Source: Defluviimonas aquaemixtae (GTDB lineage Bacteria > Pseudomonadota > Alphaproteobacteria > Rhodobacterales > Rhodobacteraceae). Taken from it: a stretch of 64,000 bases of DNA. Under the pieces are notes generated by a model. That model searched no databases. It was given only the letters and a program-made list of their open reading frames with translations, and was not told the origin of the DNA. The stretch is from the NCBI RefSeq assembly GCF_900302475.1, contig NZ_OMOQ01000003.1:581595-645594 (forward strand), read 5' to 3'. The translations under genes were made by a program, and so were the position numbers. Within the stretch, counting starts at the first letter, position 1; each line of letters starts with the position of its first letter. Shown here one piece after another: positions 22,565 to 31,622 of the stretch.

Positions 22565-23223
22565 GCTGTCTCCTTCCGCCGCGGCATCGGGACGGGCCGC
22601 GCGACGCGCCCGGTGAGGATCGCGAGAGCGCCTGGCGCCATGAGGTCCGAGAGCGGGGCGTCGTGCGAGTTCAGACCGCCTGTATAGGTTCCGTATGCGG
22701 GCAAGACGACGCGCGCGCCATCGACGAGGAAGCAGCGCCGCGCCTGTCCGGCGAGCCGCGCCTTCGGGTGATAGTGCCCCGAGATCTCGCCGACCGCGCC
22801 CCGCCGGGCGATGTGGCGGAAGATCAGGGATCCGAGCGTCAGTTCCGCTCGATGTTCACCGCCCAGCGCGACGGGACCCGGATCGTGGTTGCCCTCGATC
22901 CAGATCCAGCGCCGCCCGGCCATGAGCCGCGCGATCCAGAGCGTGTCGCCTTCGCCGAGGCGCGCGGCCTGAAGGTCGTCGAAGCTGTCGCCGAGGCAGA
23001 TCACCGTGCGGGCGCGGGTTGCCTCGATATCGGTCTCGAGGCGGCCGAGCGTCTCCGCGACCTCGTAGGGCGGCAGGAGCGCGCCCGCGCGGCGGGCAAA
23101 GCGCTCCGACCGGCCGAGATGCAGGTCGGAAACCGCGAGGCACCCTTCGGACCGCCAGAAGAGGGCGCCCGAGGGAAGGGCGAGCAGGTCGGCGCCGGCA
23201 AGAGTGAAGGCGTGTGCGTTCAT
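22561..23223 (-). CDS. pdeM: Ligase-associated DNA damage response endonuclease PdeM
   Basis: A 220-residue metallophosphoesterase-fold protein. Metal-binding motifs are DLHLG, LGDSFDD, GNHDPG and GHYHP, in the usual order. In the known four-gene bacterial set (Lhr-like helicase, ATP-dependent ligase, exonuclease, PdeM) it is the nuclease partner. The lhr-like gene lies directly upstream in the same direction, which supports the name. The frame is open far upstream, but the ATG at 23221-23223 gives the proper N-terminus MNAHAFTLAGADLLALP. Confidence 0.85.
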   Translation of the reverse strand: MNAHAFTLAGADLLALPSGALFWRSEGCLAVSDLHLGRSERFARRAGALLPPYEVAETLGRLETDIEATRARTVICLGDSFDDLQAARLGEGDTLWIARLMAGRRWIWIEGNHDPGPVALGGEHRAELTLGSLIFRHIARRGAVGEISGHYHPKARLAGQARRCFLVDGARVVLPAYGTYTGGLNSHDAPLSDLMAPGALAILTGRVARPVPMPRRKETA

Positions 23224-23296
23224 GTCTTGTTCCTGCACGGGAGGACGAAAAAAGACAACCGCTTCTTTTATCTTGCTGAAGATACCTCTTGGGGGT

Positions 23297-23317
23297 CCGG
23301 GGGCGCGAAGCCCCCGG
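23297..23317. terminator. GC-rich hairpin between the lhr-like gene and pdeM
   Basis: The arms 23297-23304 (CCGGGGGC) and 23310-23317 (GCCCCCGG) form a perfect 8-bp stem with a 5-base loop, 11 bases beyond the lhr stop on the minus strand. No T run follows closely. It could reduce read-through into pdeM. Confidence 0.5.
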
Positions 23318-23327
23318 GCGTCAGCCC

Positions 23328-25730
23328 TCAGCCAAGCCCGGCCTCTTCCATGAGCCGCTGCGCCGCCTCGTCCAAAAGGCGCTCGCGCGCCGCGCCTTCG
23401 ACCGGGACCCTGCCGACTTCGAGGAACATGGGCGCCGCGAAGGGCGTCACCCGCGGCAGGGCGAGATGATCGATGCGCGGCCAGACGCGGTCGAGCATCG
23501 CCTCGATCCGGCCGAAGCTCACGAGGCCGCGCATCGCCTCCTCGCGCGTGACCTGCAAAAGCAGGTGATCGGGATCGTAGCGGCGGAGCGTGTCGTAGAG
23601 GATGTCGGAAGAAAACGTCGCCTGCCTGCCGGATTTCCTCTGGCCGGGATGGTTGCGGGCGATGAGCCCCGCGATGAGGGCCACGTTGCGGAAGGTCCGC
23701 TTCATCACCGCGTTGCCGGCGAGCCAGGTCTCCAGCCCCTCCCTGAGCGCGGCCCGGTCGAAGAGCGGGGCCGGGTCGCCAACGGGATCGAGCCCCCAGA
23801 TCAGGGTCGCGTAGTCGGTGGCGACGAAGCCCAAGGGGTTCAGCCCCTCTTCCTCCATCCGCTTGGTGATGAGGAGCCCGAGCGTCTGCTGCGCCGCCTT
23901 GCCGGCGAAGCCGTAGATGCAGAGATGCGCGCGGCCCTCGGCGGGGAAGGTCTCGGTGAGAAGCCGGTCGGGCGCGGGCAGGCGCGACATCTCGCGCTGG
24001 AGGCTCAGCCATTCGGCGGTGTGAGCGGGCAGGTCGGGCCAGCTTTGCTGGCGGAGCATCCTGAGGATGCGTTCGGAAAGCTGGGTGGAGGTGGAGAACT
24101 TGGTGCCGGAAAAGACCGCGATCTTCGGCTCGCGGCCGGGGGCAGGCGAGACCTCCAGCACCATCTCGCGCAGGCCCACGTAGCGCACGACCTTGCCGCC
24201 GATCAGGAAGGTTTCGCCCGGCGTGAGGGTCGAGGCGAAGGCCTCCTCGACCTCGCCCAGAGGCTGGCCGCCGTGGCGGTTCTGCCAGCGCACCTTCACC
24301 ATCTCGGCATCGGTGATCGTGCCGATGTTCATGCGGATATCGCGTGCCGCGCGCGGGTCACGAAGGGTCCAGAGCCCGTCGCGCAGCATCAGCCGCTGCC
24401 AGCGGTCGTAGGCCCTGAGCGCATAGCCGCCGGTCGCGCAGAAATCGAGGCAGTCGTCGAAATCGGGCCGCGAGAGCGTCGCGTAAGGCCCCGCGCCGGT
24501 GACCTCGGCGTAAAGATCATCCGCGTCGAACCCGCCGGAACAGGCGGCGATCAGGATATGCTGGCACAGGACATCGCGGGGACCGGGACCGCGCGGGTCG
24601 CCGTCGAGGTCGCGTTCCTCCACCGCCTGAAGCGCGGCCTGGCATTCGACGACTTCCCAGCGGTTGGCGGGCACCAGCAGCGCCTTCGACGGCGCGTTGT
24701 AGCGGTGGTTCGCGCGCCCGATCCGCTGCACCAGCCGCTTGACGTTCTTCGGCGCGCCGACCTGGATCACGAGATCCACGTCGCCCCAGTCGATGCCGAG
24801 ATCGAGCGAGCCGGTGCAGACGACCGCACGCAGCTTGCCCGCCACCATCGCCGCCTCGACCTTCTCGCGCGCCTCGCGGGCGAGCGAGCCGTGATGGATG
24901 CCGATCGGCAGGCCCTCTTCGTTCGCAAGCCAGAGGTCTCGAAAGAAAAGCTCTGCCTGCGCGCGCGTGTTGTGGAATATGAGAGTCGTCCTGTGGCGGC
25001 GCACCTCGGCGAGTACTTCGGGGATCGCGTAGCGCCCGCCGCCGCCCGCCCAGGGGGGCGGGGTATCGGTCATCAACATCGAGATGTCGGGATCGGGGCC
25101 GGGATCGGCATGGATGATCTCGCAGGGATCGGGGTGGCCGGCGAGGAAGCGGGCGATCGCGGCGGGGTCCTCCACCGTCGCCGACAGCCCGACCCGGCGG
25201 AGACCGGGCGCGAGGCGGGAGAGCCGGGCCAGCGACAGCATGAGTTGATCGCCGCGCTTGGATTCGGCGAGCGCGTGGACCTCATCGACGATGACGCGGG
25301 ACAGGCCGGCGAAGATGCGCGGCGCGTCCTCGTAGCTGAGTAGCAGCGCGAGGCTTTCTGGCGTTGTCAGCAATATATGGGGTGGGTCGGCGCGCTGGCG
25401 GAGGCGCTTGGTGTAGCTCGTGTCACCGGTGCGGTCTTCGATCCGGATTGGCAGGCCCATATCGCTCACCGGTCTCGTGAGGTTTCGCCGAATATCAGCG
25501 GCGAGCGCCTTCAGGGGCGAGACGTAGAGCGTGTGGAGCCCCGCTCGGCTGCCATCGGCGAGTTCAGCGAGGCTCGGAAGGAAACCCGCGAGCGTTTTGC
25601 CGCCGCCCGTCGGGGCGACCAGCAGCAGCGCGGACGCCGCCGCGCGGTCATAAAGAGCCTGCTGGTGGGGGTGGATCTGCCAGCCCCGGGCAGCGAACCA
25701 GTCGGTGAAAGGGGCGGGCAGGGCGCGCAT
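23328..25730 (-). CDS. lhr: Ligase-associated DNA damage response DEXH-box helicase (Lhr-like)
   Basis: An 800-residue superfamily 2 helicase. Walker A APTGGGKT is at 39-46, then TLYVSPLKALAADIRRNL, the DEVH box in VIVDEVHALAESKRGDQL, the SATVEDP motif III, and a second RecA domain with LIFHNTRAQAE and RIGRANHRY. The C-terminal Lhr-core winged helix and beta-barrel region follow. The length fits the shorter ligase-associated group rather than the roughly 1500-residue Lhr. pdeM follows; the ligase and exonuclease partners are not in the window. Confidence 0.9.
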   Translation of the reverse strand: MRALPAPFTDWFAARGWQIHPHQQALYDRAAASALLLVAPTGGGKTLAGFLPSLAELADGSRAGLHTLYVSPLKALAADIRRNLTRPVSDMGLPIRIEDRTGDTSYTKRLRQRADPPHILLTTPESLALLLSYEDAPRIFAGLSRVIVDEVHALAESKRGDQLMLSLARLSRLAPGLRRVGLSATVEDPAAIARFLAGHPDPCEIIHADPGPDPDISMLMTDTPPPWAGGGGRYAIPEVLAEVRRHRTTLIFHNTRAQAELFFRDLWLANEEGLPIGIHHGSLAREAREKVEAAMVAGKLRAVVCTGSLDLGIDWGDVDLVIQVGAPKNVKRLVQRIGRANHRYNAPSKALLVPANRWEVVECQAALQAVEERDLDGDPRGPGPRDVLCQHILIAACSGGFDADDLYAEVTGAGPYATLSRPDFDDCLDFCATGGYALRAYDRWQRLMLRDGLWTLRDPRAARDIRMNIGTITDAEMVKVRWQNRHGGQPLGEVEEAFASTLTPGETFLIGGKVVRYVGLREMVLEVSPAPGREPKIAVFSGTKFSTSTQLSERILRMLRQQSWPDLPAHTAEWLSLQREMSRLPAPDRLLTETFPAEGRAHLCIYGFAGKAAQQTLGLLITKRMEEEGLNPLGFVATDYATLIWGLDPVGDPAPLFDRAALREGLETWLAGNAVMKRTFRNVALIAGLIARNHPGQRKSGRQATFSSDILYDTLRRYDPDHLLLQVTREEAMRGLVSFGRIEAMLDRVWPRIDHLALPRVTPFAAPMFLEVGRVPVEGAARERLLDEAAQRLMEEAGLG

Positions 25731-25766
25731 GAGCCCAGTCTATGCCCGCCGCCGGTCGCTGAAAAG

Positions 25767-26564
25767 TCAGTGGATCGCGCGCGACTTCATGCTGCCGAAG
25801 AGCGTCTCGAACGCGCCGGGCGGCGTCAGATGCGCGCTCGTAAGTGCGGTGTCGAGCGCGCATTCGACGTCCTTGATGAGCGTGCTGACGCTGAACTCCC
25901 CTCCCGAGCCCGGCTGCATGAACTCGATGATCTCCTGGGCAAACGCGGCGGGGGTTTGCGCGAACGTGTCGCCGGTCATCTCTATCATGCGCGCCTCGTC
26001 GATGCCCTGCGCCTCGGCCCAGTCGAGCGCGATGCGGGTCATCGCGTTCGATGACGCCGCAAGGAAGTCGTTCATCACCTTGGCGGCCATCGCCGTGCCG
26101 AAACCGCCCATGCGGATCGCCTGGCGGCCGAGATGATCGAAGATGGGCGCCATGTGCCGGAGGTCCTCGACCGGCCCGCCCAGGAAGAAGCTTACCCGCG
26201 CGTCCGATATGGCGCGGGCGCCGCCCGCGAAAGGGGCGTCGATGAGCGTGATCCGGGCCGCGATCCGACCACGAAGCGCGCGCACGTAGCGCGGCGACAG
26301 CGTGGCCGAGATCACGATGCGGCAAAGATCGGGCGCCGTCTTCGCGAAGGCTTCGTTCTCGAACAGAAGCGCCTCCGCCTCTGCGATGTCGCGTGGCAGA
26401 AGAATCAGCGTGTCGATGCCTGCGGCGAAGGTCTCGGCCGCAGTCTCGCCCGTATCCGGGCCAAGCGCTGCGCCGTATCCCGATGCCGCGACGCCGGCCT
26501 TGCGCAGGTGGTCGAGAAAGGGGCGCGCGGCACGGCCGCACCCGGCTATGCCAATGCGCCGCAT
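25767..26564 (-). CDS. NAD(P)-dependent beta-hydroxyacid dehydrogenase-like protein
   Basis: A 265-residue 6-phosphogluconate/3-hydroxyisobutyrate dehydrogenase-family protein. The N-terminal Rossmann motif is GIAGCGRAARPF, the substrate motif LIDAPFAGGARAI sits where DAPVSGG is normal, and GGFGTAMAAKVMNDF carries the catalytic Lys and the Asn four residues later. The divergence in the substrate motif makes the substrate uncertain. Its start overlaps the stop of the AAA ATPase gene by one base (TGATG), and it ends 36 bp before the helicase start. Confidence 0.8.
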   Translation of the reverse strand: MRRIGIAGCGRAARPFLDHLRKAGVAASGYGAALGPDTGETAAETFAAGIDTLILLPRDIAEAEALLFENEAFAKTAPDLCRIVISATLSPRYVRALRGRIAARITLIDAPFAGGARAISDARVSFFLGGPVEDLRHMAPIFDHLGRQAIRMGGFGTAMAAKVMNDFLAASSNAMTRIALDWAEAQGIDEARMIEMTGDTFAQTPAAFAQEIIEFMQPGSGGEFSVSTLIKDVECALDTALTSAHLTPPGAFETLFGSMKSRAIH

Positions 26565-27874
26565 CAGTGAATGATCTTTTCGTCTCGGACGAACATGTTC
26601 GCCCAGGCCCGGTCGATGAGTTCGGGGGTCATCTGGTAGGGGATGCCCTCGAATTCGCAGATCGCGATCATCTGGTCGATCAGGAAGACCGGCTGGTAGT
26701 TCGCGTAGATGTTTTCGATCGTCGGGTATTTCACCTTGAGCAGGTGGAGAAGCGCCTTTTCGTCAAGCGGCATCTTCTTTTTCTTCGCCACCATCGCGAA
26801 GATCTTCAGGAACATCTCCTGGTTCGGCCCGTCGATCTTGATCTTGAAGAAGATCCGGCGCAGGGCCGCCTTGTCGAAGATCTCGTTCGGGTGGAAGTTC
26901 GTCGAGAAGATCACGAGCGTGTCGAACGGCACCTCAAACTTTTCGCCTGACTGGAGCGCGAGGATGTCGCGGTTTTCTTCCAAGGGAACGATCCAGCGGT
27001 TGACGATCTTCTGCGGCGGTTCCTGCTGACGGCCAAGGTCGTCGATGATGAAGACGCCGCCGGTGGCCTTCATCTGCAAGGAGGCGGTGTAGGTCCGCGC
27101 GGTAGGGTTGTAGGTGAGGTCAAGCATGTCGAGCGAAAGCTCACCACCCGTGATCACCGTCGGGCGTTCACACAGTACATAGCGGTTGTCGAAGCGGTTC
27201 GACGAACGCCGAAGCGAGTTCGGGTCGTCTTCGGACTGTTCGGCGGCGGAATGCACGATCGGGTCATAGACGGTAATGACCTGGCCCGCATATTCGATTG
27301 CGCGGGGAATGAAGATCTTGTCCCCGATCGCGTCGCGGATGCCGTTCGAGATGGAGGACTTACCGTTGCCCGGCGGCCCGTACATCAGGATGGAGCGGCC
27401 TGCGCCGACGGCCGGACCAAGATGGTCGAGCAGCTCGTCCGGCAGGATCAGGTGACCCATCGCGCTTGTGAGCTGCTGGCGCGTCATCTGGACATTGCGG
27501 ATCGACTGCTTCTTGACCTGTTCGTAGTACCGTTCGAGGGGCACAGGCATCGGCCCGTAGTACTCGGACTGCGACAGCGCGTCGAGCGCACGCGCCTTGC
27601 CCGCATCGGCAAGCTGATAACCCATCTCGCCGCCCGAATTGGCGTGCAGCGTACCCGTCGCCTCGAGAAGCTTCTGAGTGCGCGCGAGGTCAATGAGCTC
27701 CTGAGCGACCGGGATCGGCAGCGCCACGGAGCGCGAGATCGCGGACACGGTTTCGATGTTCATGCGGAACATCGTCTTGAGAAGGATGTCGCGCATCATT
27801 ACGGGCGAGAGGCCGGTTTCTTCCAGCGATCGGGGCGCAGTCGGCGCGATCACGTTCGGCACCTGCATGTTCAT
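26564..27874 (-). CDS. Conserved AAA+ ATPase next to the Tad locus
   Basis: A 436-residue protein. The N-terminal 100 residues look like a winged-helix module (MMRDILLKTMFRMNIETVSAI, then VAQELIDLARTQKLLEATG). An AAA+ domain follows, with Walker A GPPGNGKS at 166-173, Walker B VFIIDDLGRQ, and a sensor-like LVIFSTNFHPNEIF. It is widely conserved in alphaproteobacteria, often beside cpa/tad or flp genes, with no defined function that I know of. AGGAAGG precedes the start. It lies beyond the distal end of the tad operon, separated by a plus-strand membrane protein gene. Confidence 0.75.
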   Translation of the reverse strand: MNMQVPNVIAPTAPRSLEETGLSPVMMRDILLKTMFRMNIETVSAISRSVALPIPVAQELIDLARTQKLLEATGTLHANSGGEMGYQLADAGKARALDALSQSEYYGPMPVPLERYYEQVKKQSIRNVQMTRQQLTSAMGHLILPDELLDHLGPAVGAGRSILMYGPPGNGKSSISNGIRDAIGDKIFIPRAIEYAGQVITVYDPIVHSAAEQSEDDPNSLRRSSNRFDNRYVLCERPTVITGGELSLDMLDLTYNPTARTYTASLQMKATGGVFIIDDLGRQQEPPQKIVNRWIVPLEENRDILALQSGEKFEVPFDTLVIFSTNFHPNEIFDKAALRRIFFKIKIDGPNQEMFLKIFAMVAKKKKMPLDEKALLHLLKVKYPTIENIYANYQPVFLIDQMIAICEFEGIPYQMTPELIDRAWANMFVRDEKIIH

Positions 27875-28027
27875 GGGTTCAGACCTTCCTCGACAGCCGT
27901 TCGGTCGCGGCAGGCCCCTAGGAATTCCGCAGAACGATCCCCTTTTGGCCCCGCGATGGGATTCACATAGGCACTTTGCCGAGCTAATGTGGCCAAAAAA
28001 TGGATCAAATTAGCCATCGAGGCACAA

Positions 28028-29650
28028 ATGAGCAGACAGCACACGCTATTGTTGATGGCCTTTCTAGGCCTCCTGATCGTGGTGATGGGAGGGGCCCCGA
28101 TCCTGAAGGGCGGCTTCTACATCGGCAAGCACGAAGGCGACACGATGCACCTTGCCGAGCTTGTCCTCAGGATGGCTGACGGGCAATGGCCGCACCTCGA
28201 TTTCATGACGCCGATCGGTGTTCTGGCGTTGGCGCCGATCTCGGTCTTCGTCAAGGCAGGCGCGGGTCTCGGGCACGCAATCTTCTACGCCCAGATGCTT
28301 GTCGCGGCGCTGCTTCTTTTGCCGGTGCTCCGGGTTGCGGCCAGCCGGCTGACGGGCCTCTGGCCGTTCCTCTACGGCGGCTTCGTGATGCTTCTCTGCC
28401 TCGCGCTCGTCCACGGCGAGGCGCAGAGCGCAATTTCCATCTCGATGCACTACAACCGCTGGGCCTGGGCAGTCGCCTACGTGATCATACCGCTCGCCGT
28501 GCTCGCGCCAGTGGGCGCGCCACGGCCATGGCTCGACGGGGCGCTGATCGGGCTGGGACTTGCCGCGCTCGTGCTCATGAAAGTGACCTATTTCGTGGCT
28601 TTCGCCCCCGGCATCCTCGTGGCGCTGCTGGCGCGCAAGCAGGGCCTGGCGATTCTTGCCGCTATTCTTTCAGGGCTCGCTGTCGCGGCAGTCGTGACGG
28701 TACTGGCCGGGACGGAGTTTTGGCTCGCCTATCTGAAGGACCTGCTGACCGTGGCGACGGGCGACAGCCGGCAAGCGCCGGGCGACAGCTTTACCAACGT
28801 GATCGCGGCGCCGCTTTACATGGGCGGAAGTCTCACGCTGATTGCCGCGGTGATCTTCCTGCGTCAGGCAGGGCGCGCGGTCGAAGGGCTGGCGCTTCTG
28901 GTGCTGATGCCCGGGTTCTTCTACGTCGCCTATCAGAACTTCGGCAACGATCCGCAATGGCTTTATCTCGTCGCGCTCTTGGTCTTCGTGTTGATGCCGG
29001 GACCGGGCGTGCAGAACGGGTTTGGCTGGGACTTGCGCGACGCGCTCAGGATCACGGGTATCCTGGCGCTGGCCTTCGGCGGGCCGTCGGCGATCAATCT
29101 CGCCTTCAGCCCCTGGCGTCACCTCGCCGCAGAGACCGAGGACACGGTGCCGCTCCTGACACGGCTTCCAGCGCATGACGACGTGCTGACGACCGAGCCG
29201 CGCGCCTACACCGCAAACCTCGCACGCCCTTACGATCTGCCGGGCGATCCCTACGAGCGCTACCGCCCATTCACCGAACGCGCCGATGCCGCGTTCTTGA
29301 ACGGCGAGGAACTGCCCGAATGCCAGGTCGAAGGAGCGATCGGAGGGTGGTTTGAACTGGTGACGGAGGATCTGGAAGTGGCGGGCTTTGGTGGCGCGGC
29401 GCTGATGGGCACCGACCTCTATTCCGCCTACTGGATGTTCGGTGACTTCAAGAACGTGCGGGGCGCCGCGCCCTGGTACTACGGCGGGATACCTGGCGTG
29501 GAGAATGCCGATTACCTCGTCGTACCGCTCTGCCCGATGGCGCTGAGGCTGCGCAATGCGATGATGACATCGCTCGAGGAGGACGGCTGGACTCTCGACG
29601 AGAAGCGGCGGACCGAGCTTTACATATTAGTGGCGCCGAGCAGGCCCTGA
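28028..29650 (+). CDS. Polytopic membrane protein, possible GT-C-like glycosyltransferase
   Basis: A 540-residue protein with about ten hydrophobic segments in the first 390 residues and a soluble C-terminal domain of about 150 residues. After the first helix comes GKHEGDTMHLAEL with a conserved-looking acidic pair, then DGQWPHLDFMTPIG. An acidic motif in the first external loop and many helices recall GT-C transferases that use lipid-linked sugars; that is inference. GTG 27989 would add 13 residues; ATG 28028 (MSRQHTLLLM) gives a cleaner N-terminus. Its last 31 bases overlap the 3' end of the prepilin peptidase gene on the other strand. Confidence 0.6.
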   Translation: MSRQHTLLLMAFLGLLIVVMGGAPILKGGFYIGKHEGDTMHLAELVLRMADGQWPHLDFMTPIGVLALAPISVFVKAGAGLGHAIFYAQMLVAALLLLPVLRVAASRLTGLWPFLYGGFVMLLCLALVHGEAQSAISISMHYNRWAWAVAYVIIPLAVLAPVGAPRPWLDGALIGLGLAALVLMKVTYFVAFAPGILVALLARKQGLAILAAILSGLAVAAVVTVLAGTEFWLAYLKDLLTVATGDSRQAPGDSFTNVIAAPLYMGGSLTLIAAVIFLRQAGRAVEGLALLVLMPGFFYVAYQNFGNDPQWLYLVALLVFVLMPGPGVQNGFGWDLRDALRITGILALAFGGPSAINLAFSPWRHLAAETEDTVPLLTRLPAHDDVLTTEPRAYTANLARPYDLPGDPYERYRPFTERADAAFLNGEELPECQVEGAIGGWFELVTEDLEVAGFGGAALMGTDLYSAYWMFGDFKNVRGAAPWYYGGIPGVENADYLVVPLCPMALRLRNAMMTSLEEDGWTLDEKRRTELYILVAPSRP

Positions 29651-30159
29651 AGCGCGCGCAGGAGCGGCGGGAAGGCCATGAGCGCCATGTAGGTGACGAA
29701 GGTTCCGACGAGAGCAAGCCCCATCGGAAAGTCTTTCCGCGTCCAAGAAACCCAGTCTGGCGTCATCGCGCGCACGGCGGGAACCGCCCGCATCAGCCGA
29801 TGCGCGGCGAAGGCGCCGAGAAGGAAGGCTGCGAAAAGCGGGATGATCAGCCCGAGATGCCCGACGAACACGAAGGGCGCCGCCGCGGCGGCGAATTTCG
29901 CGTCGCCCGCCCCCACATTGGCGACAGCGTTCAGCAAGAACCCGATCGCAAGTACCACGGCGAAGTTCAGCCAGCGCCAAGCCCAGGGCTCGAACGGGAT
30001 GACGACTAGCCCGACGACGATGTAGACGGCCAGCATCGCTATCACCGCCTTGTTGGGGATCTTCATCCACTTGAGGTCGGTCCAAGCGACCCAGGCGCAG
30101 ATCGGCAAGGTAAAGAGGAACAGGACTAGGTAGACCTGCGGCGGCGTCAGTTCGATCAT
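29620..30159 (-). CDS. cpaA: Prepilin peptidase CpaA/TadV
   Basis: A 179-residue A24-family aspartic protease of the inner membrane that cleaves Flp prepilins after the conserved Gly. Both catalytic aspartates are visible: D28 in WTDLKWMKIPN and D86 in the GAGD motif of NVGAGDAKF. Five to six membrane helices are evident. It lies at the distal end of the tad gene run, four bases after a TPR lipoprotein gene. The 3' end overlaps a convergent plus-strand gene by 31 bp. Confidence 0.92.
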   Translation of the reverse strand: MIELTPPQVYLVLFLFTLPICAWVAWTDLKWMKIPNKAVIAMLAVYIVVGLVVIPFEPWAWRWLNFAVVLAIGFLLNAVANVGAGDAKFAAAAAPFVFVGHLGLIIPLFAAFLLGAFAAHRLMRAVPAVRAMTPDWVSWTRKDFPMGLALVGTFVTYMALMAFPPLLRALQGLLGATNM

Positions 30160-30163
30160 CGTG

Positions 30164-31024
30164 TCAGCCGTTCGTCACGCTGCGGTTCAATGTCTCAAGC
30201 GCGCGGGCCGCCTGTTCGAAGTGGCGCGGGCTGGTTTCCACCGCGTCTTCGAGAAGGCCCTTGCCGATTGTCACGTCGCCCTGCTTGATCGCGGTTAGCG
30301 CGGCCGTGTAGAGCAGCTCGGCCCGTTCCTGCTGGGTCATTGGCACGATCGGCATGTCATATTTGCGCTGCGCCGCACGGGCGAGGACGAGGTTGTTCTT
30401 CGTCGTGAAGTTCGAACTGTCGTAGGTCAGCGCTTCGCCGAAGAGTTTCTCCGCCCCTGGGTAGTCGCCACGCGTCAGCTTGGAATAGCCCCAGTTGTTC
30501 AGGACGCCAGACGGCCTCGTGGTCAGGCCGAATGCGGTGTCGTAGAAGCTGTCGGCCTTTTGCCACTTCTTGTTCGCGTCGGCTACCATCGCCTCGAGCC
30601 GATAGCGGTCGAAGGTTTCATGCGTTGGCGGGATCATGTTGAGAGTCTCTTCGGCCTTCACCCATTCGTTCGAGCGGATATAGGCGTCCGCAAGCGACAC
30701 GCGGTCCTCGTTCGTGCCTTCAGTGCTCGTGACCACCATCTGCCAGACCTTGGTGGCCTCGAGCGGCTTCTTGGCGCGAATGAGAGACTTGGCGAGCCCG
30801 CGCTTGATGTCGATGCGGTCGGGATGCTGTTCGGCGGTCCGCGCGAAATACGCGACCGCTTCGTTGGGGTCGGCGACAGTCAACATTACGTCGTTCAGGT
30901 TGGTCTCGTCGATGACGTTCACGCTCTCGATCGCGCGCTTGACGTCAGCATCGGAGGATTTCTGGCAGGCCGACAAAACCGTCGTCCCCGCGATGCAGAG
31001 TGAAATCAGGAGAGGGTGGCGCAT
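30164..31024 (-). CDS. TPR lipoprotein of the Tad locus (TadD-like)
   Basis: A 286-residue lipoprotein with signal peptide and lipobox VLSAC (lipidated C20), followed by repeated helical pairs of TPR type (AVAYFARTAEQHPDRIDIKRGLA, VSLADAYIRSNEWVKAEETL, WGYSKLTRGDYPGAEKLFGEAL). TadD proteins are outer-membrane-directed pilotin-like factors needed for Flp pilus assembly. It is the second of two adjacent TPR lipoproteins between tadC and the prepilin peptidase. Confidence 0.85.
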   Translation of the reverse strand: MRHPLLISLCIAGTTVLSACQKSSDADVKRAIESVNVIDETNLNDVMLTVADPNEAVAYFARTAEQHPDRIDIKRGLAKSLIRAKKPLEATKVWQMVVTSTEGTNEDRVSLADAYIRSNEWVKAEETLNMIPPTHETFDRYRLEAMVADANKKWQKADSFYDTAFGLTTRPSGVLNNWGYSKLTRGDYPGAEKLFGEALTYDSSNFTTKNNLVLARAAQRKYDMPIVPMTQQERAELLYTAALTAIKQGDVTIGKGLLEDAVETSPRHFEQAARALETLNRSVTNG

Positions 31025-31051
31025 TCTATGCGTCCTTTTCTGCTTCGTGCC

Positions 31052-31618
31052 TCAAGGTGTGGTGAGGAGCAGAAATTGCCCGTGTCCGCGTCTCACCAAC
31101 TCGAATTTTTGTTCATTAGGAACATCATAGGAAGGTTTTTCAAGCTTGGCGAGCGCGAGGCGCAGATTTTCGCGGATGGCGTCCGATTGGCCACTATCGA
31201 GCGCGAAGGCCGTGCGGAACACCCTGCTCGCCTCTCCGATCTGGCCGCGCTCCATCAGGACGACGCCTAGGTTGTTCCAGGCGGGCACGAATGTCTCGTC
31301 GACCTCGACCGCGCGGCGCAGGATACGCTCAGCCTGTCCCAGCCGGCCGAGCTTGAGATTGGCCGAGCCGATCGCGGAGAGGACATCGACGGTCATGCCA
31401 TGTTCGGCCGCGCCGCGCAGATAGGCCCTGAGCGCCAGCTCGTATTCGCCTGCCGCCATCAGTCGGTGGCCGACGATCAGCCCGTCGACCGCCTCCGCAC
31501 CGCGGACCGGCCCGCTCGGCGCGAAGGGCGAGGGCCCGTTCGACGGAAAACCGCCTGTCTGCTGACAGGCGGTCAGAAGGCCGATCGCGGCCAGTAGTCC
31601 CGCGGGTCTGACGATCAT
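31052..31618 (-). CDS. tadD: TPR lipoprotein of the Tad locus (TadD-like)
   Basis: A 188-residue lipoprotein with lipobox LLTAC (C18) and a TPR region (about 70-150) including SANLKLGRLGQAERILRRAVEVDETFVPAWNNLGVVLMERG. The frame is open to 31678 inside tadC, but the ATG at 31616-31618 gives the signal peptide and follows the tadC stop by four bases. Shorter than its neighbour at 30164, it resembles classic TadD in size and repeat content. Which of the two is the functional TadD cannot be told from sequence. Confidence 0.8.
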   Translation of the reverse strand: MIVRPAGLLAAIGLLTACQQTGGFPSNGPSPFAPSGPVRGAEAVDGLIVGHRLMAAGEYELALRAYLRGAAEHGMTVDVLSAIGSANLKLGRLGQAERILRRAVEVDETFVPAWNNLGVVLMERGQIGEASRVFRTAFALDSGQSDAIRENLRLALAKLEKPSYDVPNEQKFELVRRGHGQFLLLTTP

Positions 31619-31622
31619 GTTC

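Noticed and set aside
23289..25343. 684-codon plus-strand open frame opposite the lhr-like gene
   Set aside because: Shadow of the helicase gene; composition typical of reverse-frame GC-rich codons.
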